8,838 nucleotides of DNA. Source: an uncultured Campylobacter sp. GTDB lineage: Bacteria > Campylobacterota > Campylobacteria > Campylobacterales > Campylobacteraceae. The DNA lies in the NCBI GenBank assembly GCA_938041615.1, contig CALISV010000271.1, positions 1 to 8,838 on the forward strand. The letters run 5' to 3'. A program made the position numbers and the translations under genes. The notes below the pieces were generated by a model, which did not search any database, was not told the DNA's origin, and was given only the letters and a program-made list of their open reading frames with translations. Shown here in pieces: positions 1-8,643 of this stretch (the stretch's first letter is position 1; each line of letters starts with the position of its first letter).

Positions 1-2183
<2,183 letters not shown>

Positions 2184-2238
2184 TTATTTAAAATTTATAA
2201 ACGCTTGAGAGCATAAATAATTTTATAAAATCAAAACT

Positions 2239-2276
2239 TTAAAATGATATTTTAAGTTAAATTTCTGTAGTATATT
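2239..2276 (+). promoter_or_regulatory. Candidate cyd operon promoter with AT-rich palindrome
   Basis: A perfect palindrome TTAAAAT-GAT-ATTTTAA (2239-2255) precedes a -10-like TATATT (2271-2276). If that box is used, transcription would begin at or next to the A of the ATG at 2282, giving an essentially leaderless message; no ribosome site is visible before that ATG. Alternative -10 boxes such as TAAAAT at 2240 are possible. This is inference from position and consensus only. Confidence 0.4.
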
Positions 2277-2281
2277 AAGCT

Positions 2282-2497
2282 ATGATTAAAAAATATCTCA
2301 AAAACATCTCGTCTTTGTATATCGACGGCTTTAGAAATATGAAACTCGGAAAGAGCCTGTGGCTCGTGATAGCTATCAAGCTGCTTATAATGTTCGGGAT
2401 TTTAAAAGTATTTATCTTTGATGAAAGTTTAAATTCAAAATTTGAGAGCGACGAGGCCAAAGCCGACTTCGTAATCTCAAATTTGACAAAGGAATAA
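2282..2497 (+). CDS. DUF4492 small membrane protein of the cytochrome bd operon
   Basis: A 71-residue protein with a basic N-terminus (MIKKYLKN), the signature-like stretch YIDGFRNMKLGKSLW (14-28), one hydrophobic segment at about 27-45 and a polar acidic C-terminus with NSKFESDEAKADFVI. I recognise this as the DUF4492 family, which sits just before cydA in many Bacteroidetes and epsilonproteobacteria. Its role is unknown. The single membrane helix and constant position suggest an assembly or accessory subunit of the bd oxidase, but that is inference. The stop codon is one base before the cydA ATG, and the cydA ribosome site (AAAGGA) lies in its last codons, so the two are translated as a unit. 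The ATG at 2282 has no obvious ribosome site. Confidence 0.85.
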   Translation: MIKKYLKNISSLYIDGFRNMKLGKSLWLVIAIKLLIMFGILKVFIFDESLNSKFESDEAKADFVISNLTKE

Positions 2498-2498
2498 A

Positions 2499-4028
2499 AT
2501 GTCTGAAATCGCTTCGGTCGATTGGTCGCGCGCGCAGTTTGCGCTCACCGCGATTTACCACTTTTTGTTTGTTCCGCTCACGCTGGGACTTAGTTTTATT
2601 ATCGCCATTATGGAGAGCATCTACGTCAAAACCGGCAGCGAGCAGTGGCTAAAAATCACCAAATTTTGGCTAAAACTCTTCGGTATAAACTTCGCTATCG
2701 GCGTAGCTACGGGCATCATAATGGAATTTGAGTTCGGCACCAACTGGGCGAACTACAGCTGGTTTGTCGGCGACATCTTCGGCGCGCCGCTAGCTATCGA
2801 GGGCTTGCTCGCATTTTTTATGGAGGCGACGTTCTTTGCCGTTATGTTTTTTGGCTGGGACAAAGTTAGCAAGAAATTTCACCTCATCTCGACCTGGCTC
2901 GTGGCTATCGGTTCAAATTTGAGCGCGCTTTGGATCCTCATCGCAAACGGCTGGATGCAGTATCCGGTGGGTATGAAATTTAACCCAGCAACCGCAAGAA
3001 TGGAAATGGAAAATTTCTTCGAGGTAGCACTTAGCCCCGTCGGCATCATCAAATTTTTACACACCGTAACTAGCGGCTACGTCGCTAGCGCGCTTTTCGT
3101 GATAGGAATTTCGGCGTGGTTTATCCTAAAAGGACGCCACCTAATCATGGCTAAAAAATCCATCGTCGTAGCGGCAAGCTTCGGGCTTGCGACGTCGCTG
3201 TTTTTGATGTTTAGCGGCGACGAGAGCGCATACCAGGTCGCACGCACCCAGCCTATGAAACTAGCCGCGATGGAAGGCCTTTATAAAGGCGAACAAAACG
3301 CCGGCCTAGTCGCGATGGGCGTGCTAGATCCGTCTAAAAAACCGGGCGACGGCAAGGACACGTTTTTACTCGAACTAAAAGTGCCTTACGCGCTTGGAAT
3401 CATGGCTACTAGAAAATTTGATAGCTTTACTCCGGGCATCGAGGATTTAGTCTACGGCAACGAAGCGCAAAATATAGAGAGCGTCGCAAGCAAGATGGCC
3501 AAAGGCTCGCTAGCCGTTAGCGCGCTAGCTAGCTACAACGCCGCTAAAAAATCGGGCGATAAAGCCGCGATGGAGCAAGCCGAGCAAACTCTGGCTCAAA
3601 ATATGAAATTTCTAGGCTACGGCTATCTAAAATCCCCGGAAAGCGCCGTACCGCCGGTCGGCATTACGTTTTATAGCTTTCACTTGATGGTGGCTCTTGG
3701 TACTTACTTTTTGGCTTTATTTTTGGTCGTTACGTATCTTACGATGGCAAACGATATCGAAAATTTCAAAAAGCTGCTGTGGGTGTGCGTATTTAGTATC
3801 CCGCTAGGACTAGTGGCGATCGAGGCGGGCTGGATAGTAGCCGAAGTAGGGCGCCAGCCGTGGGTCGTGCAAGACCTCATGACCGTGGGCGTGGGAGCGA
3901 CAAATTTAGCCGACACCAACATCAAAATTTCGTTCTGGCTATTTGCCGTTTTATTTACGGCGCTTTTGATAGCCGAGATAAAAATCATGCTAAAACAGAT
4001 AAAAATAGGATTTGAAAACCATGCTTAG
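2499..4028 (+). CDS. cydA: Cytochrome bd-type quinol oxidase subunit I
   Basis: CydA is the heme-bearing subunit of the inner-membrane bd oxidase, which oxidises quinol and reduces oxygen to water at low oxygen tension. The 509-residue protein keeps the expected ligands: His21 in AIYHFLF (high-spin heme), His188 in FLHTVTSGY and Met397 in SFHLM (heme b558). It also has the acidic pair Glu101/Glu109 in EGLLAFFMEA, the quinol-loop residues Lys254 and Glu259 in QPMKLAAMEG, and GRQPW at 451-455. There are about nine membrane segments. The quinol loop (about 241-390) carries a charged helical stretch (SKMAKG...YNAAKKSGDKAAMEQ, about 331-370) typical of the Bacteroidetes/epsilon branch rather than E. 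coli. At the site of E. coli Arg391 the protein has His395. The start ATG has AAAGGA six bases upstream. The 3' end overlaps cydB by 8 bases. Confidence 0.97.
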   Translation: MSEIASVDWSRAQFALTAIYHFLFVPLTLGLSFIIAIMESIYVKTGSEQWLKITKFWLKLFGINFAIGVATGIIMEFEFGTNWANYSWFVGDIFGAPLAIEGLLAFFMEATFFAVMFFGWDKVSKKFHLISTWLVAIGSNLSALWILIANGWMQYPVGMKFNPATARMEMENFFEVALSPVGIIKFLHTVTSGYVASALFVIGISAWFILKGRHLIMAKKSIVVAASFGLATSLFLMFSGDESAYQVARTQPMKLAAMEGLYKGEQNAGLVAMGVLDPSKKPGDGKDTFLLELKVPYALGIMATRKFDSFTPGIEDLVYGNEAQNIESVASKMAKGSLAVSALASYNAAKKSGDKAAMEQAEQTLAQNMKFLGYGYLKSPESAVPPVGITFYSFHLMVALGTYFLALFLVVTYLTMANDIENFKKLLWVCVFSIPLGLVAIEAGWIVAEVGRQPWVVQDLMTVGVGATNLADTNIKISFWLFAVLFTALLIAEIKIMLKQIKIGFENHA

Positions 4029-5139
4029 TTTAGAATTTTTACAAATTTACTGGTGGTGCGTAGTTAGCTTGCTAGGCGGTTTGCTAGTGTTTATGATGTT
4101 CGTTCAGGGCGGGCAGACGCTGCTTTTCGGACTTTGCAAAAACGAGCTTCAAAAGGACATGGTGATAAATTCTATCGGGCGCAAATGGGAGCTTACGTTT
4201 ACCACGCTCGTAATGTTTGGCGGCGCGTGCTTTGCAGCGTTTCCGCTGTTTTACGCGACAAGCTTCGGCGGTGCGTACTGGGTGTGGCTGGCGATTTTGT
4301 TTTGCTTTATCCTCCAAGCCGTGAGCTACGAGTACCGCAAAAAACCGGACAACTTTCTAGGTCAAAAAACCTATGAAATTTTCCTTTTCATAAACGGCTC
4401 TTTAGGCGTTATTTTAATCGGCATGGCCGTTAGCACGTTTTTTTCTGGTAGCGACTTTTTACTAAACGAACACAACTTCGTGCAGTGGCAAACGCCGTTT
4501 CGCGGTCTTGAGGCACTTGGCAATATCATGCTATATCCGCTAGGCATCGCGATGTTTTTCCTAGCTCGCGTGGGCGGAGCGCTCTACCTCATCAACAACA
4601 TCGACGATGCAGAGCTAAGGGCTAACGCCAGAAAAGCGGCGCTAAAAAATACGATTTTCTTTTTACCGTTCTTTTTGATATTCATCGCTTGGATATTTAC
4701 CAAGACCGGTTTTGCATACGACGAGAGCGGCGTAGTGAGCTTAGTTGGCTTTAAATACGCTCTAAATTTACTCCAGATGCCGCTTGTTGCAGCTATGATA
4801 GTTATAGGCGTCGGACTCGTGCTTTTCGGTATATTTAAGGGTGCGTTTACGACTAGCATCTACGGCGTAGTGCCTTACGGCGTGGGCGTAGTGCTAACGG
4901 TTACGGGGCTATTTTTGATAGCCGGACTTGCAGATACGGCGTTTTATCCGTCGTTTTCAAATTTACAAAGCTCACTCACGATCAAAAATGCAAGCTCCAG
5001 CCACTACACGCTAAACGTCATGGCCTACGTGAGCCTGCTAGTGCCGTTTGTTTTGGGCTATATTTTCGTCGTTTGGCGCGCTATGGATAGCAAAAAGATC
5101 ACGGCCGATGAGATCAAGCACGATCATCACGCATATTAA
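4021..5139 (+). CDS. cydB: Cytochrome bd-type quinol oxidase subunit II
   Basis: CydB is the partner of CydA in the inner membrane and binds ubiquinone or menaquinone-type structural elements in some members. The 372-residue protein is almost entirely hydrophobic, with about eight or nine membrane segments. It begins with the family pattern LEFLQIYWWCVVSLLGG. The VINSIGRKWELTFTTLV stretch (48-64) and GGACFAAFPLFYATSFGGAYW that follow match the Bacteroidetes/epsilon CydB branch; the WDGNQVW seen in E. coli is replaced by WELTFTT. I chose the ATG at 4021 because AGGA at 4007-4010 sits 10 bases upstream and it gives the usual MLSLE start. A TTG at 4012 in the same frame is too close to that site. 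Overlap with cydA (8 bases) indicates translational coupling. The His-rich tail DEIKHDHHAY is unremarkable. Confidence 0.96.
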   Translation: MLSLEFLQIYWWCVVSLLGGLLVFMMFVQGGQTLLFGLCKNELQKDMVINSIGRKWELTFTTLVMFGGACFAAFPLFYATSFGGAYWVWLAILFCFILQAVSYEYRKKPDNFLGQKTYEIFLFINGSLGVILIGMAVSTFFSGSDFLLNEHNFVQWQTPFRGLEALGNIMLYPLGIAMFFLARVGGALYLINNIDDAELRANARKAALKNTIFFLPFFLIFIAWIFTKTGFAYDESGVVSLVGFKYALNLLQMPLVAAMIVIGVGLVLFGIFKGAFTTSIYGVVPYGVGVVLTVTGLFLIAGLADTAFYPSFSNLQSSLTIKNASSSHYTLNVMAYVSLLVPFVLGYIFVVWRAMDSKKITADEIKHDHHAY

Positions 5140-5147
5140 GGATAAAA

Positions 5148-5276
5148 ATGATAGAAGCGATAGTTTTTCTTTTTCTTTGGGTTTTGGCGCTTTTTGGCGG
5201 ATATAAATTCGTCCATTTTAACATCAAGCATGTCGAAAAAAACGACGACAAATACTTTGGAAATTTGCGCGAATAA
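5148..5276 (+). CDS. 42-residue membrane protein at the end of the cyd operon (candidate CydX-like subunit)
   Basis: An ATG eight bases after the cydB stop, with AAGG six bases upstream, opens a 42-codon frame ending in TAA. The protein starts MIEAIVFLFLWVLALFGGYK, so one membrane helix runs from about residue 3 to 19. A charged tail with KHVEKNDDKY and NLRE follows. In many proteobacteria a 30-50 residue single-helix protein (CydX) follows cydB and stabilises the hemes. The position, size and shape fit that role, but I see no clear sequence match to classical CydX, so the function is inferred. It is too short for default gene callers and may be missing from annotations. It probably belongs to the same transcript as cydAB. 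Confidence 0.72.
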   Translation: MIEAIVFLFLWVLALFGGYKFVHFNIKHVEKNDDKYFGNLRE

Positions 5277-5290
5277 GCGCTGATCCGCAA

Positions 5291-5357
5291 ATCTCGTTCT
5301 ACTTAAATTTTAGCTTTTGTCGCTATAATGAGGCTAAAATTTTAAGGAGAACGAGAT
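5291..5357. promoter_or_regulatory. 67-bp nested palindrome enclosing the dehydrogenase promoter
   Basis: The left arm (5291-5314) and right arm (5333-5357) are reverse complements apart from one mismatch and one single-base gap. They comprise a perfect 10-base outer pair (ATCTCGTTCT / AGAACGAGAT), a short middle part, and a perfect 10-base inner pair (AAATTTTAGC / GCTAAAATTT). The 18-base loop holds TATAAT. The right arm contains the ribosome site AAGGAG (5344-5349) and the first two bases of the ATG. A message read through from cydB would fold and bury the ribosome site and start codon; a message started from the loop promoter would not contain the left arm. It could also be an operator. 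Confidence 0.75.
5315..5329 (+). promoter_or_regulatory. Promoter of the alcohol dehydrogenase gene (-10 TATAAT)
   Basis: A perfect TATAAT at 5324-5329 is preceded by TTTTGT, the T-rich stretch common just upstream of the -10 in Campylobacter promoters. The predicted start lies near 5336, leaving a leader of about 20 bases that contains the ribosome site AAGGAG six bases before the ATG at 5356. The box lies in the loop of the surrounding palindrome. Confidence 0.65.
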
Positions 5358-6501
5358 GTTTGACTTCACTTTTCACAACCCCACTAAAATACAATTCGGC
5401 AGAGGCAAAGAGCGAAACATCGGGCTTTATATGCGCGAATTTGACGCTAAAAGAACCCTACTGATCTACGGCAGCGAACGCATCAAAAAAGACGGACTCT
5501 TCGATACGGTCGCAGCGAGCCTAAAAGAAAACGGCATAGAGTTTATAGAGCTTGGCGGCGTGGTTAGCAACCCCGTGCTAAGTAAAGTTTACGAAGGCAT
5601 CGAGCTAGCTAGGAAATTTAACGCCGACAGCGTGCTAAGCGTAGGCGGAGGCTCCTGTCTAGATAGCGCCAAAGCCATCGCTGCAGGCACGCTATATGAT
5701 GGCGACGTGTGGGATTTTTTCACAGGCAAAGACCCGAGCCGCGCGCTAAAAATCTTTGACGTCATCACCCTTGCGGCGACGGGCAGCGAGATGAACTCGG
5801 GTGCAGTCGTGACAAACGAAGCTACAAAACAAAAATTCTCCATCCACGGCGACGTCCTATATCCGCTAGTTTCGGTCGTAAATCCGCAGCTACAAGCTAG
5901 CGTTAGCCGCGAGTACCTAGTCTACTCCGCCGCCGACGTCATAGCGCACAGCATCGAGGGATATTTCACCGCTAGCGTTCAACCTGACATTATCAATCTC
6001 TACATCGAGTCAAACATCAAAACCGTGATGAAAACGACTAAAATTTTACTCGCAGACCCCGACAACTACGATGCCAGAGCCGAGTTTGCCTGGGCGGCGA
6101 CGATGGCGCTAAACGGCCTAACCTACGTCGGTACGCACGGCTACTCCTACCCAAACCACATGCTAGAGCACGCCATGAGCGCGGTCGTAAACTGTGCGCA
6201 CGGAGCGGGCCTAGCGGTCATAATGCCAGCGTGGATGAAGTGGTATAAGAGCCGAAATTTGAGTGCTTTCGAGCGTTTTGCGCGAGAAATTTTCGGAGCA
6301 AATTCAGCTGATGAGGGCATCGCCGCCTTTAAAGCGTGGCTTAGCAAAATCGGCGCTCCGGTTAGCCTAAAAGCCGTCGGCATAGAGGGCGAAACGCTAG
6401 ACGAGGTCGTAAATTTAGCCTACGACTACGCGGCAAACTGGCGCAAAGATAAGCTCTACACGAAGGAAAATATCAAAGATATTTTTGAGCTAGCGAAGTA
6501 A
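5356..6501 (+). CDS. Iron-containing alcohol dehydrogenase, YqhD/BDH-type
   Basis: This is a cytoplasmic, metal-dependent NAD(P)-linked alcohol dehydrogenase or aldehyde reductase of 381 residues, normal length for the group. The N-terminal cofactor domain has FxFHNPTKIQFGRG (3-17), YGSERIKKDG (38-47) and the GGGSCLD loop (97-103). TLAATGSEMNSGAV (138-151) follows. The C-terminal metal domain has Asp194 and His198 in ADVIAHSIE, His268 in NHMLEH and His282 in CAHGAG; these correspond in spacing to the four metal ligands of E. coli YqhD. That resemblance suggests reduction of aldehydes, such as those from lipid peroxidation, or butanol-type oxidation, but the substrate cannot be read from sequence. 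The gene has its own promoter inside a long palindrome and appears to be a single-gene unit. The start is fixed by AAGGAG at 5344-5349. Confidence 0.92.
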   Translation: MFDFTFHNPTKIQFGRGKERNIGLYMREFDAKRTLLIYGSERIKKDGLFDTVAASLKENGIEFIELGGVVSNPVLSKVYEGIELARKFNADSVLSVGGGSCLDSAKAIAAGTLYDGDVWDFFTGKDPSRALKIFDVITLAATGSEMNSGAVVTNEATKQKFSIHGDVLYPLVSVVNPQLQASVSREYLVYSAADVIAHSIEGYFTASVQPDIINLYIESNIKTVMKTTKILLADPDNYDARAEFAWAATMALNGLTYVGTHGYSYPNHMLEHAMSAVVNCAHGAGLAVIMPAWMKWYKSRNLSAFERFAREIFGANSADEGIAAFKAWLSKIGAPVSLKAVGIEGETLDEVVNLAYDYAANWRKDKLYTKENIKDIFELAK

Positions 6502-6906
6502 ATTCGAGTAAATCTGCGGCTAAATTTAGCGCTAGCAAGATACGAAAATTTAACTCTTATACGCCGGTTTAAAATTTAACCGCCGCGAGATAAATTGGGA
6601 AATTTTAGCGCTTTGGCAAAGCGAATATGATTTACCGAATTGTAAATTTAGCACTTTAAATTTGCTCCGAGTTTTTTCGGGTTGCGAATTTAAACGCAAA
6701 AGTACGAAATACGCGTGCGGCGGCTAAATTTTCGGCATGGCGAAAACGGCAACGCAAAATACCGCACGAATCATAAATTTAAGCGCGCAAGACAAGAAAA
6801 TGCGGCCGGGCGAGCAAAATTTACTTTGCAAGCGGCAAACTTACCCGCCCGCCGTAGCAAAATAGAGCAGGGTGCGCCTAAACCCCGCTCTGCGCCGAAA
6901 TTTAAA
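6502..6906. other. 405-bp gap between convergent genes, rich in AAATTT, no gene seen
   Basis: No convincing coding frame lies here; the frames that cross it are basic, low-complexity shadows running antisense into fdhU. I count ten AAATTT words (for example 6532, 6572, 6644, 6726, 6898), far above chance. Small hairpins include CGCTTT-GGC-AAAGCG (6609-6623) and the near-palindrome CGGTTTAAAATTTAACCG (6565-6582), neither followed by a T-run. A candidate terminator for fdhTU is listed separately. Confidence 0.7.
6857..6891 (-). terminator. Candidate Rho-independent terminator of fdhT-fdhU
   Basis: On the minus strand, 16 bases after the fdhU stop, AGAGCGGGG (6891-6883) pairs with CCCTGCTCT (6872-6864). 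This gives a 9-bp GC-rich stem with one G-U pair and a 10-base loop, followed by ATTTTGC. The T-run is short, so termination may be partial. Confidence 0.5.
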
Positions 6907-7149
6907 CTAAGGCTTTTTGATGATAAATCTAAGCGTCGGACCGTCTTGCTCGATTTTAAGCACTTCAAAGCCCCTGTTTCTCGCGTCGTAAGGGATCGAG
7001 TTTATCGCCTGCGGGCAGTCGCAAAGTACTTCTAGCACCTCGCCGCTTTTCATTTTCGGTAGGATTTCTAGCGTCGCGACGGCGGGCATCGGGCAAGCCT
7101 CGCCTAGGATATCGAGCGTATAGCTTATTTCAAAATCGTCTTCATGCAT
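6907..7149 (-). CDS. fdhU: FdhU/YedF, TusA-family sulfurtransferase-like protein
   Basis: An 80-residue cytoplasmic protein of the TusA/SirA fold. It carries the family CPxP motif as Cys19-Pro-Met-Pro within TLDILGEACPMPAVATLE and a second conserved region CDCPQAINSIPYDARN. The pattern is close to E. coli YedF and to C. jejuni FdhU (Cj1501), which with FdhT is needed for selenium-dependent formate dehydrogenase activity. It probably carries or hands on sulfur or selenium via Cys19. I chose the ATG at 7149 because a strong AAAGGAGG (7165-7158) lies 8 bases upstream, inside the end of fdhT; a TTG at 7170 in frame overlaps that site and is unlikely. One base separates it from the fdhT stop, so the pair is an operon. 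Confidence 0.9.
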   Translation of the reverse strand: MHEDDFEISYTLDILGEACPMPAVATLEILPKMKSGEVLEVLCDCPQAINSIPYDARNRGFEVLKIEQDGPTLRFIIKKP

Positions 7150-7150
7150 C

Positions 7151-8359
7151 TTAGTAGCCTCCTTTGGCAAAGAAATTTCGTTTGTAGATAAACACCAGCA
7201 GCAGCGCCGAAACGAATAAACATAAATTTACCGCTAAGCCGCCCAGCGGACCGAATACCTCTAAAAGCTGGATTTTCGGGCCGTCTTTGATCCATGCCGG
7301 GATGAGATCGTAGCTAAGGGCTAGCACCATGGTTCCTACGACGTTTGCGACGCCCACGATCATAAAGTGCAGCTGCCCCTCGGTGGCTCTATACGTCCAG
7401 CCGCACTCGCAGCCGCCCGCAAATACGATACCAAAGCCGAATAAAAACGCTCCGATCGCAACCGCCGGCGAGAAATTCGTAACCTTGCCGACGTAGCCGT
7501 TTAGCATCAGCACGAAAACGATGAGCGTGGCGATTATCATACCGTAAAACGCGCCCTTCGTCGCGACGTCCCTGCCGAATAAGAACAGGTCGCGAAAGCA
7601 CGAAGTAAAGCAAATTTGACCCTTTGAGATAATAAAACCAAAAACCAGTCCGAAAAGCAGTCCAAGCGGCAAGATGCTAGCTTTGACTTTTAGATCGAGC
7701 GCCGGCGCCTGCATCAAAAGATACGCAAACCAGATAATCGCTAAAATCGCGATAATCACGCCGATGGCGAAATTTCGGTCGGCGCGGCCTTTGTCATGCG
7801 TCGTGCCTTTGCCTTTTGAGCCGAAGTTTTTAAGCTCGGTTTTAGGCATAAAGATAGGCAGCTTGCCGACCTTGACGGCGACGTAGATGCCAAGCACCAT
7901 AAACACGGCAAAAAGCCATGTATGTAGCGAAAAATACGGCAGTCCGGTGAAAAAATCAAGCAAGTTGCAGCCAAAGGCCAGACGCGCGCCAAATCCCGAA
8001 AGCAAGCCGCCGACGATAGCTTGAAAAACGCGAATTTTGCTTGCGGGTAGGCGAAATTTGACTTTATTTGCCATAAAGGCCGCGATCGTGGCGCCCACGA
8101 ACATGCCTATTAGCATAAGCCCCTCAAAGCGCGTGAGCGGATTGCCGTCAAGGTTCGTGATCTTGTAGTAGGAGTAGCCGCTAAGATCCATCCCGAAAAG
8201 CTCCAAAAACTCGCCGCCCCAGCGCGTCATCTCGCCGGTCACCGCCCATCCGCCGCCAAAAATCCCGAAATACACGGTCGCTACGATGGCTAAGATAATC
8301 ATCGCCTGCCCGACGTTCCAGAAATTCGTTAGATATTTCGTTCTAAATTCTTTAAACAT
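7151..8359 (-). CDS. fdhT: FdhT/YedE, selenium-metabolism membrane transporter-like protein
   Basis: A 402-residue inner-membrane protein of the YeeE/YedE family, sub-branch YedE/FdhT, which occurs with selenium-using genomes. C. jejuni FdhT (Cj1500) and FdhU are required for selenium-dependent formate dehydrogenase. Seen here: the N-terminal pattern WAVTGEMTRWGG (38-49), then GFGARLAFGCNLLDFFTG (122-139) with Cys131. A polar loop at about 172-196 (GSKGKGTTHDKGRAD) separates two membrane halves, and the second half has QICFTSCFRD (248-257, Cys250 and Cys254) and FAGGCECGWTYRATEGQL (313-330, Cys317 and Cys319). These cysteines match the conserved set that relays thiosulfate in the related TsuA/YeeE channel, so a selenium or sulfur compound is the likely cargo. 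There are roughly 9-11 membrane segments. The ribosome site before the ATG is weak (AAAGAAAATTT). fdhU follows directly. Confidence 0.92.
   Translation of the reverse strand: MFKEFRTKYLTNFWNVGQAMIILAIVATVYFGIFGGGWAVTGEMTRWGGEFLELFGMDLSGYSYYKITNLDGNPLTRFEGLMLIGMFVGATIAAFMANKVKFRLPASKIRVFQAIVGGLLSGFGARLAFGCNLLDFFTGLPYFSLHTWLFAVFMVLGIYVAVKVGKLPIFMPKTELKNFGSKGKGTTHDKGRADRNFAIGVIIAILAIIWFAYLLMQAPALDLKVKASILPLGLLFGLVFGFIISKGQICFTSCFRDLFLFGRDVATKGAFYGMIIATLIVFVLMLNGYVGKVTNFSPAVAIGAFLFGFGIVFAGGCECGWTYRATEGQLHFMIVGVANVVGTMVLALSYDLIPAWIKDGPKIQLLEVFGPLGGLAVNLCLFVSALLLVFIYKRNFFAKGGY
7158..7165 (-). promoter_or_regulatory. Ribosome binding site that fixes the fdhU start
   Basis: AAAGGAGG on the minus strand lies within the last codons of fdhT (encoding Lys-Gly-Gly) and is 8 bases before the ATG at 7149. 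It supports the ATG over the in-frame TTG at 7170 and indicates coupled translation. Confidence 0.8.
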
Positions 8360-8640
8360 AAATTTTCTTTGTATTAATTTCCTCGCCCCGCGAGACTAAA
8401 ATTTGAGATTAAACGCGTATCTATGAGGTAGTCATCTAGGTATCCTAAAACGTGGTCGTCAAACTTGACGCTAAAAAATAAGAATTGTAGCTAAGATATT
8501 ATTAAATAAAATTAAAATTTAGCTAGATTAATTTGCGATATTTTTCTCTAAAATATAAAATCTATAATCATCTTTTTTGTTTTCATTGAGATCTTTTACC
8601 GCAACTTTCGGCCGGCATCTACCGCCTGATTTTGCTTTTT
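8360..8640 (-). promoter_or_regulatory. Upstream region of fdhT: AT-rich, with a palindrome and a GC hairpin
   Basis: No gene is seen here. A perfect palindrome CGTCAA-AC-TTGACG lies at 8457-8470, about 100 bases before the fdhT ATG. A tight hairpin CTCGC-CCC-GCGAG (8382-8394) lies 23 bases before it, and a small TAGG/CCTA repeat is at 8437-8447. A possible -10 (TACAAT on the minus strand, 8489-8484) lies between the palindrome and a long AT-rich tract. The promoter assignment is uncertain; the palindrome is a candidate operator. Confidence 0.4.
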
Positions 8641-8643
8641 CGA

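Noticed and set aside
4012..4020. TTG at 4012 as the cydB start
   Set aside because: It lies one base after the AGGA ribosome site; the ATG at 4021 has proper spacing and gives the usual CydB N-terminus.
5291..5357. Phase-variable invertible promoter
   Set aside because: The arms resemble inversion sites, but an 18-base spacer is far shorter than known invertible promoters and no recombinase gene is nearby.
6565..6623. Terminator of the alcohol dehydrogenase gene
   Set aside because: The small hairpins after the stop codon lack a T-run and are AT-rich or short; none is convincing.
6715..7035. Plus-strand open frame of 106 codons crossing the gap and fdhU
   Set aside because: It is very basic and low in complexity, runs antisense through the clear fdhU gene, has no ribosome site and matches no family I know.
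7150..7170. TTG at 7170 as the fdhU start
   Set aside because: It overlaps the strong AAAGGAGG that serves the ATG at 7149.
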